Positions 8,781 to 15,703 of a stretch of DNA of 64,000 nt are shown piece by piece; position 1 is the stretch's first letter; every line of letters starts with the position of its first letter. The stretch is from positions 186,001-250,000 of the forward strand of contig NZ_JACXAJ010000002.1 in the NCBI RefSeq assembly GCF_014773225.1, written 5' to 3'. Below the pieces are notes generated by a model that saw only the letters and a program-made list of their open reading frames with translations, had not been told where the DNA came from and made no database searches. The position numbers and the translations under genes were made by a program. Origin of the DNA: Pontibacter aquaedesilientis (GTDB lineage: Bacteria; Bacteroidota; Bacteroidia; Cytophagales; Hymenobacteraceae).

Positions 8781-10016
8781 TTAGCCTTTTTTGAGTTCGA
8801 ATACAGTGATCTCAGGAAGGAAACCTACCCGTCCCGGATAGCCGATAAAGCCAAGGCCCGTGTTCACGTAGAGGTGTTGCTTGCCACGCTTGTACAGACC
8901 TGCCCACTGCTCATACACATACTGCACCGGGCTCCACTTCAGGCCAGGTACATTCACCCCGAACTGCATGCCATGGGTATGGCCCGACAGGGTTAGGTCA
9001 ATATCCGGGAAGTTTTTATTGATTTCCCCGTCCCAGTGCGATGGGTCGTGCGAAAGCAGTACCTTAAACGGACTGTTCTCAGCGCCACTGTAGGCCTTGT
9101 TCAGGTCGCCGTACTTCGGGAAGCCGGCACGATTGCCCCAGTTTTCGACTCCCAATATGGCGATATGCTCGCCGTCCTTCTCGATACGGCGGTGCTCGTT
9201 CATCAGAATCTGCCAGCCCATTTTGCCGTGCGCATCCACCAAAGTTTGTAGGTTCTGGCTCTTGGCCTCACGACTCTCCCAGGATACATAGTCGCCATAA
9301 TCATGGTTGCCAAGCACGGAAAAGACGCCCTGTTTGGCACGGATCTCTTTGAGCGTATCCATGTGCGGTACTAGTTCGGAGGCTACATTGTTTACCAGGT
9401 CGCCGGTGAAAAATACCAAGTCGGCTTCCTGCTTGTTAATGAGCTGCACAGCCTCTCTGAGCGGTTCGGTGGAGGTGAAACTGCCCGTGTGCAGGTCAGA
9501 TATCTGCAGCATCTTAAAGCCATCAAAGGCCTCCGGCAGATCGGGGAATCGTAGCGTTATCCGCTTCACACGGTAATCGTAGGCGCCCTTCACCATGCCG
9601 TAGATAAAGGCTGTGAAAGGTATAGCCGCCACCATCAGGCCCATCTGGTTAAGGAACCTGCTGCGCGATGGGTCAAAGGTGTCTTCCCCGCTGTTGGCAT
9701 TGTTGAGCACGATCTTGCCCAGTCGCAGCACATCGTCAACGAACAAGAAGAGCACCACTACCAGCTTGGAGGCAAATATGATGAAAAGCGTACTGGCCAG
9801 GTATGTCTTGAAAGCGTCGGGAGGCGTGCCCCTTGTGAAGGAGGCCATCGCAAAAGTACCGGCCGTGATGGCAAAAACTGCCCAGTAAAGGATGTAGATA
9901 ATACGTTGCGTGGAAGCGGCCAATCCCTGGGTGACCGTACGGATAGCCTGAAATACATAATAATCCACCAGGAACAGTATGAAGATGACCACTCCTATTG
10001 TTAAGAATCGTTGCAT
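8781..10016 (-). CDS. membrane-anchored metallophosphoesterase (YkuE/YaeI type)
   Basis: 411 aa. Residues 1 to about 145 hold four hydrophobic helices. The rest is a calcineurin-like phosphoesterase with its metal motifs in order: DLHTGSF (D-x-H), GDLVNN (GD), LGNHDYG (GNHD), LLSHDP and LSGHTHGMQFG (GHTH). Relatives hydrolyse phosphodiester or pyrophosphate bonds, for example in lipid A precursors or nucleotides; the substrate here is unknown. The gene is single, with its own terminator. Confidence 0.9.
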   Translation of the reverse strand: MQRFLTIGVVIFILFLVDYYVFQAIRTVTQGLAASTQRIIYILYWAVFAITAGTFAMASFTRGTPPDAFKTYLASTLFIIFASKLVVVLFLFVDDVLRLGKIVLNNANSGEDTFDPSRSRFLNQMGLMVAAIPFTAFIYGMVKGAYDYRVKRITLRFPDLPEAFDGFKMLQISDLHTGSFTSTEPLREAVQLINKQEADLVFFTGDLVNNVASELVPHMDTLKEIRAKQGVFSVLGNHDYGDYVSWESREAKSQNLQTLVDAHGKMGWQILMNEHRRIEKDGEHIAILGVENWGNRAGFPKYGDLNKAYSGAENSPFKVLLSHDPSHWDGEINKNFPDIDLTLSGHTHGMQFGVNVPGLKWSPVQYVYEQWAGLYKRGKQHLYVNTGLGFIGYPGRVGFLPEITVFELKKG

Positions 10017-10174
10017 GTTTTATGGTTGATGCCGACTAAGAACAGCTAAAGCCAGCGTAAGTTTAAAATTGGATAGAATTGAAAAAAAGTGCGCGGACGG
10101 TCCGCTTTCCATGAACTATTTTCAGATGAAACAGATTCACTTATCATCTTTTATCTAACAAATTCTGTACCGTA

Positions 10175-10900
10175 GTGGAAGAAAGACCGGCGACTGCACA
10201 ATTGACATACGACACCGCCACACTCAACATCAAGACCTGGGCCGAAGAAGACCGTCCGCGCGAAAAACTGCTGCTGAAAGGCAAGGCCGCCCTGAGCGAT
10301 GCTGAACTGATTGCCATCCTGATCGGCTCCGGTACCACCAAGCTGACGGCTGTGGATGTGGGCAAGATAATACTGGCTGCCGTGGGCAACGACCTGAATG
10401 AACTGGCAAGGCTGTCTGTAAAGGACCTGACAAAGCATCCGGGTATAGGCGAGGCCAAGGCTATTTCCATTGTGAGTGCGCTGGAACTGGGCCGTCGACG
10501 CAAAGAGACTGCCGCAGCCGCCAAGACCCGCATCACCTGCTCCACCGACATCTACAACTACATCAAACCGCAGCTGCTGGACCTGCCGCATGAGGAGTTT
10601 TGGGTGATTTTGCTCAATCGGGCCAATGTGGTCATGAAAAAGGAAAGCATCAGCAGCGGGGGAGTGGCTGGTACCGTGGCCGACCCGAAAATGATCTTCA
10701 AAAAAGCCATTGAGCAGCTGGCCAGTTCAGTCATTCTGGTGCACAACCACCCCAGCGGCAACACCAAACCCAGCGCCGCCGACATCTCCCTCACCAAAAA
10801 AATGAAGGAAGCGGGGGCTTTCCTGGATCTGCCGATCCTTGATCACATCATCTTTACCGACAACGACTACTACAGCTTTGCGGATGAAGGACTTCTTTAG
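10175..10900 (+). CDS. radC: RadC family JAB/MPN-domain protein
   Basis: 241 aa starting at GTG. The N-terminal helix-hairpin-helix part contains TWAEEDRPREKLL and KHPGIGEAKA (about 90-100). The C-terminal JAB/MPN metallo-domain carries the zinc motif VHNHPSGNTKPSAAD. The family is named after E. coli radC, but no DNA-repair activity has been firmly shown. The stop codon coincides with the first two bases of a 36-bp inverted-repeat arm surrounding the next gene. Confidence 0.93.
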   Translation: MEERPATAQLTYDTATLNIKTWAEEDRPREKLLLKGKAALSDAELIAILIGSGTTKLTAVDVGKIILAAVGNDLNELARLSVKDLTKHPGIGEAKAISIVSALELGRRRKETAAAAKTRITCSTDIYNYIKPQLLDLPHEEFWVILLNRANVVMKKESISSGGVAGTVADPKMIFKKAIEQLASSVILVHNHPSGNTKPSAADISLTKKMKEAGAFLDLPILDHIIFTDNDYYSFADEGLL

Positions 10901-11356
10901 TTAGAAAGTTGAGAAGTTTGGAAGTTAGAAAGTTAAGTGACATGGAAAGAGAATCTAATTTTGCTTTTGGAGAGGCTATGAAAAAGCGCTCCAAAGATTT
11001 CGCTTTAAGGACAGTCCGCTTGTTTCAGGCATTACCTAAAAGTGCAGAAGCATATATAATGGGGAAACAGGTGCTTCGCTCGGCAACTTCAGTTGCTGCA
11101 AACTACCGGGCTGCCTGTCGCGCTAGGTCTGGCGCCGAGTTCGTAGCTAAAATAGGCATTGCGCTTGAAGAAGCCGATGAAACCCAATTTTGGCTGGAAC
11201 TACTCGAAGAGTCAGGAATAGTAGCAAGCAGTAAAATAATGCACCTAAAACAAGAAGCTGGCGAGCTAACTGCTATTCTTACCAGCATCAGGAAGTCAGC
11301 CTCAAAAAAGAAGAACTAATAACTTTTTAACTTCCAAACTTCCCAACTTTCTAACT
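10899..11356. mobile_element. 36-bp inverted repeats bounding a four-helix-bundle gene
   Basis: The left arm (10899-10934) and right arm (11321-11356) are reverse complements at 34 of 36 positions, built from units like AGTTAGAAAGTT. The left arm starts inside the radC stop codon. The right arm ends 2 bases before the stop codon of the opposite-strand ywbE gene. The only gene between the arms is the S23/IVS-type protein. A related purine-rich repeat lies directly after oxyR (27875-27916). This looks like a compact inserted cassette; mobility is an inference. Confidence 0.55.
10942..11319 (+). CDS. four helix bundle protein (23S rRNA IVS / S23 family)
   Basis: About 125 aa from the ATG at 10942; an upstream TTG reading would translate the repeat arm and is not preferred. 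Family signatures are FALRTVRLFQALPKSAEAY, LRSATSVAANYRAACRARS, FVAKIGIALEEADETQFWLELL and a late helix. The fold is a pentameric four-helix bundle, related to proteins encoded in 23S rRNA intervening sequences and to the Avd accessory protein of diversity-generating retroelements. Its activity is not known; nucleic-acid binding is plausible. The gene is enclosed by 36-bp inverted repeats. Confidence 0.88.
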   Translation: MERESNFAFGEAMKKRSKDFALRTVRLFQALPKSAEAYIMGKQVLRSATSVAANYRAACRARSGAEFVAKIGIALEEADETQFWLELLEESGIVASSKIMHLKQEAGELTAILTSIRKSASKKKN

Positions 11357-11358
11357 TT

Positions 11359-11556
11359 CTAACTCTCCAATATTTCCTTCACCCGCCCGACTTCACCAGT
11401 CTCTAGCTTCACTTTGATGCCGTGCGGGTGGTTAGGAGACTTGGTGAGGATAGTCGCTACATAACCCTCGGTCAGGTCGCTGGTACGTTGGTCTTCCTTG
11501 AGCACGATGTTCACGTGCGATCCTATTTTGATATGGCTGCGTTTAGTGCCGTCCAT
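11359..11556 (-). CDS. YwbE family protein (DUF2196)
   Basis: 65 aa, full length for this family. The pattern IKIGSHVNIVLKEDQRT, then GYVATILTKSPNHPHGIKVKL and a closing GEVGRVKEI is characteristic. Small basic beta-rich proteins of this kind are found across bacteria and their function is unknown. The stop lies directly beside the inverted-repeat arm of the neighbouring element. The next minus-strand gene upstream is 5 bases away. Confidence 0.9.
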   Translation of the reverse strand: MDGTKRSHIKIGSHVNIVLKEDQRTSDLTEGYVATILTKSPNHPHGIKVKLETGEVGRVKEILES

Positions 11557-11561
11557 GGTAT

Positions 11562-12080
11562 TTATTGCTTGGGTTGCGGTTTAGGGATAATGTGCAGGAA
11601 TGTCTCTTCGTCGTTTAGGCTCCAGCGCACAGGGGCTGTCGCGTCCTGCTTTACCACTTCTACTTTTTCTACCTGGTCGAGGTTGGCTAAAATCAGGCTG
11701 GTGTCTTTTATGAGTTGGTTGTTGATGACAACCCGCAGGATTTGCTGATCGGCAGGTATACGGAACCGGGTATAGATGCCTTGCAGGTTATCCAGCTTTA
11801 CAGTCGGCTTTGATTTGATGAGTATTGCGCCGTCTTTCGCTTTGTCGCCGAATGTGTTTGTGGCATGCTCGTCTTTCAGCACTTTGATACTTTCGATGTT
11901 TTCGGGCGCAATCAATGCTACACTCGGTTGTGCGATCTGTTGGCCGTTAAGTTGGATATAAGGCTGCAGGCTCTTTACCATCATTTGGTTTTGCCGCGCC
12001 TTCGGGTGAATTAATTCTTGTTGCGCAAAAGACGGTAGACTGCAGCCTACTAATAGGAGAGAGAAGATAAGTTGTAGCAT
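11562..12080 (-). CDS. secreted protein with an isolated TonB-plug-like segment
   Basis: 172 aa. Signal peptide MLQLIFSLLLVGCSLPSFAQ; it may also be lipidated, since VGC is present but early. Residues about 58-88 (ENIESIKVLKDEHATNTFG, AKDGAILI) copy the 'I-E-S-I-E-V-L-K-D... G-A-N-G-V-I-L-I' strand pair of SusC/TonB-dependent receptor plug domains. No beta-barrel follows. A second similar segment (LDQVEKVEVVKQD) lies near the end. It therefore looks like a free plug-type module, reminiscent of peptidase BlaR1/TonB-associated extracellular tails in Bacteroidota. Function unknown. Confidence 0.65.
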   Translation of the reverse strand: MLQLIFSLLLVGCSLPSFAQQELIHPKARQNQMMVKSLQPYIQLNGQQIAQPSVALIAPENIESIKVLKDEHATNTFGDKAKDGAILIKSKPTVKLDNLQGIYTRFRIPADQQILRVVINNQLIKDTSLILANLDQVEKVEVVKQDATAPVRWSLNDEETFLHIIPKPQPKQ

Positions 12081-12104
12081 TTTGAAGATCCGCTTATTGA
12101 AGTA

Positions 12105-12785
12105 TTAAATCCAAACGCATATTTCAGAAATGTTTTTTCTTGCAATATCTGGTACCCAACATTCATCTGCAGGATAACCAACTGGAATCAATAGGAACGG
12201 CTTTTCATTTGCGGGCCTATTCAATATTTTTGACAGAAAATTCATCGGACTTGGTGTATGGGTTAACGCCACCAATCCTGCGTTATGAATTGCAGCAAGC
12301 AGGAAGCCACATGCAATTCCACAACTCTCGGTCACGTAATAATTTTGATGTTTGCGATTATCCTTTTCGAATTCATAGCTTCTTTTAAAAACGACAATAA
12401 GATAAGGCGCAACTTCCAGAAAAGGCTTATGCCAATCTGTACCTAAGGGCAATAAATCACGGAGCCATTCATCTGTCATTCTGCTTTCATAGCTGTCTTT
12501 TTCTTCTTTTTCTGCAGCTAGACGTATTTGCTTTTTAATTTCAGGATCTTCAACGACACAAAATGTCCAAGGCTGTTTGTGCGCGCCTGATGGAGCTGTG
12601 GATGCTGTGAGTAGAATAGTTTCAATTATTTCTTTGTCAATTGGCTTGTCTGAAAATTCCCGAACAGACCTTCGGGTATCCATCCAGTCATAAAATTCCT
12701 GACTTCGATTAGCCATTTCATTATTAGTGTAAGTAGTCTTTGTATAGGAGACAAATGGAAACCCGTTGATATTTTTAGTAGGCAT
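12105..12785 (-). CDS. nitroreductase of the iodotyrosine deiodinase (IYD) type
   Basis: 226 aa. A flavin nitroreductase fold: RRSVREFS binds FMN phosphate, followed by STAPSGAHKQPW, ESCGIACGFLLAAIHNAGLV and IPVGYPADE. The subfamily is the halotyrosine dehalogenase group. The three residues that in human IYD hold the zwitterion of iodotyrosine (E157, Y161, K182) are present with identical spacing as E95, Y99 and K120. The predicted activity is FMN-dependent reductive dehalogenation of halotyrosines or related phenols in the cytoplasm. Base composition is AT-richer than most neighbours, hinting at acquisition. The natural substrate in bacteria is not settled. Confidence 0.88.
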   Translation of the reverse strand: MPTKNINGFPFVSYTKTTYTNNEMANRSQEFYDWMDTRRSVREFSDKPIDKEIIETILLTASTAPSGAHKQPWTFCVVEDPEIKKQIRLAAEKEEKDSYESRMTDEWLRDLLPLGTDWHKPFLEVAPYLIVVFKRSYEFEKDNRKHQNYYVTESCGIACGFLLAAIHNAGLVALTHTPSPMNFLSKILNRPANEKPFLLIPVGYPADECWVPDIARKNISEICVWI

Positions 12786-12915
12786 TTTCTCTTTGGGGAT
12801 TTATAAGTAATTCGATTTTGTCAAGGTAATTAACGGATTGTGTAGCCGAAGCCCTAGCTGAACAAGGGTTAAGGCTGCACTGGGTTATATGCGGTTTTGC
12901 TTTTTTCTTCCAAGA

Positions 12916-13221
12916 CTATAATTTGATTGAAAGCTCTAGATGTCCGCCTAAACCCAGCTCGATGATTTTTTTTAAGGTCGATAAACGCACTTCTTTGATA
13001 TTATTTTCAATTTTGGAGATATAGGATTTAGAAGTTCCAACTTTTGCCGCTAACTCTTCTTGAGTTAAACCTTTCTCTATTCTGGCTTCATGAATTAAAG
13101 CGCCAATTTTGAAGTTTTCGTATCCTTCTTCCAATACGTCACGCTTCTTAGTTCCTACTTTACCGTAGTGCTTATCTTTGAACTGGTCGAGTGTCAGGAT
13201 GTTATTATTTTTCGCTTTCAT
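12916..13221 (-). CDS. HigA-type antitoxin, XRE helix-turn-helix
   Basis: 101 aa. The C-terminal half is an XRE helix-turn-helix (EARIEKGLTQEELAAKVGTSKSYISKIENN, about residues 45-75). The N-terminal part resembles HigA proteins that pair with Gp49-type toxins. It lies 15 bases after the toxin gene on the same strand, in the toxin-first order typical of higBA. It should neutralise the toxin and repress the shared promoter. Confidence 0.85.
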   Translation of the reverse strand: MKAKNNNILTLDQFKDKHYGKVGTKKRDVLEEGYENFKIGALIHEARIEKGLTQEELAAKVGTSKSYISKIENNIKEVRLSTLKKIIELGLGGHLELSIKL

Positions 13222-13236
13222 ATTCTCTTTTGATTT

Positions 13237-13551
13237 TTAATGCTTTTCAATTTCTTTCTTCGGCGTCTTTTGGGTTTTCTTCTGGAAGCCATTAGCTAGA
13301 ACCACTAATTTGCCTTCATCGAAAAAACAGAAAATCCGGAAGATATCACTTCCTTGTTGTAGCCGGACCTCAAAGAGTCCGTCAGTATTTTCTAAATGCT
13401 TGAGATAGGTTTCAGGCACCCTTTCAAGTTCTTCGATTAAGTCAAGAGTCCAGATAATTTTATCTTTCATCTTATCCCTTTGCTTTAAAAAGAACTCTTG
13501 AAAGTAGTCTTTGTAGAAAATTATACTCCGATGTTTTCTGTTATTATTCAC
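13237..13551 (-). CDS. HigB/RelE-like toxin (Gp49 family)
   Basis: 104 aa, basic. The central part (DKIIWTLDLIEELERVPETYLKHLENTDGLFEVRLQQGSDIFRIFCF, continuing to VVLANGFQKKTQKTP) is the RelE/HigB fold with the late GFxKKTxKTP motif of Gp49-like toxins. Such toxins cut mRNA on the ribosome. It forms a pair with the downstream XRE antitoxin, and both are AT-rich compared with the flanking genes, as expected of a horizontally acquired module. Confidence 0.87.
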   Translation of the reverse strand: MNNNRKHRSIIFYKDYFQEFFLKQRDKMKDKIIWTLDLIEELERVPETYLKHLENTDGLFEVRLQQGSDIFRIFCFFDEGKLVVLANGFQKKTQKTPKKEIEKH

Positions 13552-13687
13552 GAAGCAAAGATACAGAAAGTTGTCCTAAAGTGAAACTTTGTTAAAATAG
13601 CAATACATAATTTGAAATCACATATAACTACTGTGCAAACGTCACTATGACGTTTATCCGCCGTATATGCTGATATGTTTTAAGCTA

Positions 13688-13861
13688 TTACCGCTTATGC
13701 TTCCGAATATTCATCCACATGCTAAGAACCGCCAAAGCTAAGCCAGCCCAGATAAAAGCCCAGCCGACGTATTTGCTCTCGAAGAAATGACCGATGTTGA
13801 TAACAGCACCGGCTACGGCCAGCACCACCGCTATAATTCCAATCAAATTGAAGGATTTCAT
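13688..13861 (-). CDS. small two-helix membrane protein (57 aa)
   Basis: 57 aa from the preferred start, MKSFNLIGIIAVVLAVAG. The frame is open upstream to 13930, but that extension carries no recognisable signal and would bury the membrane helix. Two hydrophobic helices (about 5-24 and 33-48) flank a short loop, and the tail is basic (NIRKHKR), predicting the C-terminus in the cytoplasm. No family recognised. Confidence 0.6.
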   Translation of the reverse strand: MKSFNLIGIIAVVLAVAGAVINIGHFFESKYVGWAFIWAGLALAVLSMWMNIRKHKR

Positions 13862-13981
13862 ATTCTTTGCACAGGTATAGGTATAAGTCAGGGATAAACC
13901 TTTGCCCCAAGAAAGATACATAGAACCCACTTAATATTCTCCCTCCCACCGAAACTTTTTAACTCCCCAATTCCCTGTCTT

Positions 13982-15646
13982 TTATCGCAGCCACCTTAAC
14001 CACCTTGGCCGTGTATAGGCAACGGCCCCCATATCGGGCGAGGCAGTTGGGTTAAGTTTATGCCCGACAATGTCGTGCGTGGCGGATGTAAAGGGCATCG
14101 GTACAGGAACGGCTATGCCTTTTCTCAAGAGTGGCGATTTTCTCTGCAGGCTATACCTGTCACGCAATTTCTGCCAGTCAAGCGGATAGCCGATCGTGCC
14201 GAGAGTGCCGGGTGCTGTCAGGTGTGGGTTGGCTGTTATACCTGTCGGGTTACCACTTACTGTTTCCTGTCCGGTGCCTTGCCGAAAAGCCTCAAGTGAG
14301 GTATGGCTTTTTTTGCCCCAGATGAAGGTGTAGGCACCGTTTTCGCTGTAGTAGGCGTTTTGCTGAAAGGAGACATCCAGGGCAGTTGTATCAATAGTCT
14401 CAACCAAAGGCGCACCGTTGCGGCTGTAGAAGATGTTGTTGAAAAACTGCACACCGTGGTGCTCGCCACTTTTGAAAAGAACCCCTCCGCCCGAGGGTGC
14501 TATACCCTTGTCCGCGAAGATGGTGTTGTTATAGATGAGCAGGTCGCGGTTGCCGCCGTTGTTGTGTTGGTCGGCCACCCAAAGCGTGATGCCTTTGTAG
14601 CCGTTTTTGCGTCCGTCGTTTTCCGAGATGTTATACCGGATGACGTTGTTGAACATGGGCCGCGCCCACTCAAACTGTGCAATCAGAAAGCCGGCGCCGT
14701 CGTTGTCGTGCGAGTAGTTGTACTGCATCACCGAGTTGGTCACGCCGCCATCCAGGTCGAAGCCGCCGCCGTCGCAGCCGCCGCCCGCGCTCATGTTATA
14801 GACCTCGTTGTATTGGATGACAATGCGGTTGGCATCCCAGGCCCAAATGCCGACCGAACCGCCGCAGTGCGTATTGCCCAGACCGGAGCTATGCACCACG
14901 CTGTGCTCAATGGTGCCGCCCTCTACATCCGACAGCACAATGCCGCTGCCGCTGTGCTTCTCGGGAAGGGGCAGGCCGTATACCTGGTATACATGGCAGT
15001 GGCCGACGTAAACGTTGCTGTGTGCGTAGCCTTTCTTGTGCTGGTCAAACGCTCCCCAGGTGTTTATACCTTCCAGGCCGATGTCGTGCACGATGGCGTT
15101 TGTTATCCGCACGTCGCTGAAACCGCTGTTGCCGCTTCCGCCGCCTATCGTTATACCTGACTTCCCGAAACCGCTGATCTCTACCTGGTCGATTGTCACC
15201 TGAGGCAGTTTTATGTCGCCGGGGAGGTCGTTGTAGAAAAGGATACTGCTGTTGCTGTTGGTTTTATAGCTGCTGCCCTTAAAGTTCAGTTCCCGGACCT
15301 CCATACCCGCCACGTTATGTGCATACAAACCAAAGCTCGTGTCGGCGTCGATGGTGGCGCGGCCTTCCCCGAACGAACTGATGACAAGCGGTGCTTCTGA
15401 ATTTTGCAAGTTGCCTTTGTGGAAGTACAGCTTTCCCCGGAACTCGTTTCCTCCCTCAAACAGAATAGTGTCGCCGGAGGTATAGCGGTGGCGGTTAACC
15501 TGCTCTATGCTGCGCCAGGCCGTTTGGGGCGAAGTGCCGGGGTTTGTGTCGTTGCCTTTGGGACTGATGTAGTAGGTATGCGCCAAGGTATAGGATGCTG
15601 GTGAAAACAAAAAGAGGAAGGTCAGTAAAGCGATCGCCTGTTTCAT
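13982..15646 (-). CDS. secreted right-handed parallel beta-helix protein
   Basis: 554 aa. Signal peptide (about 1-22), then YYISPKGNDTNPGTSPQTAWRS, the usual opening of secreted pectin-lyase-fold proteins. From about residue 105 to 440 it carries parallel beta-helix repeats rich in asparagine ladders (IQYNEVYNM, MQYNYSHDND, IRYNISENDG, IYNNTIFAD). Such proteins bind or cleave acidic polysaccharides (lyases or epimerases). No catalytic residues could be assigned, so the substrate and even enzymatic activity are open. It stands between small genes without a PUL-type SusCD pair. Confidence 0.82.
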   Translation of the reverse strand: MKQAIALLTFLFLFSPASYTLAHTYYISPKGNDTNPGTSPQTAWRSIEQVNRHRYTSGDTILFEGGNEFRGKLYFHKGNLQNSEAPLVISSFGEGRATIDADTSFGLYAHNVAGMEVRELNFKGSSYKTNSNSSILFYNDLPGDIKLPQVTIDQVEISGFGKSGITIGGGSGNSGFSDVRITNAIVHDIGLEGINTWGAFDQHKKGYAHSNVYVGHCHVYQVYGLPLPEKHSGSGIVLSDVEGGTIEHSVVHSSGLGNTHCGGSVGIWAWDANRIVIQYNEVYNMSAGGGCDGGGFDLDGGVTNSVMQYNYSHDNDGAGFLIAQFEWARPMFNNVIRYNISENDGRKNGYKGITLWVADQHNNGGNRDLLIYNNTIFADKGIAPSGGGVLFKSGEHHGVQFFNNIFYSRNGAPLVETIDTTALDVSFQQNAYYSENGAYTFIWGKKSHTSLEAFRQGTGQETVSGNPTGITANPHLTAPGTLGTIGYPLDWQKLRDRYSLQRKSPLLRKGIAVPVPMPFTSATHDIVGHKLNPTASPDMGAVAYTRPRWLRWLR

Positions 15647-15703
15647 GAAGGGTTAGCGTTGGGTGAAGGTATAGCACGGGGCGACTATGTCCTAAGTCAT
15701 AGC

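Noticed and set aside
10909..10941. TTG start extending the four-helix-bundle protein upstream
   Set aside because: The extra 11 codons translate the inverted-repeat arm; the ATG at 10942 gives the normal family start.
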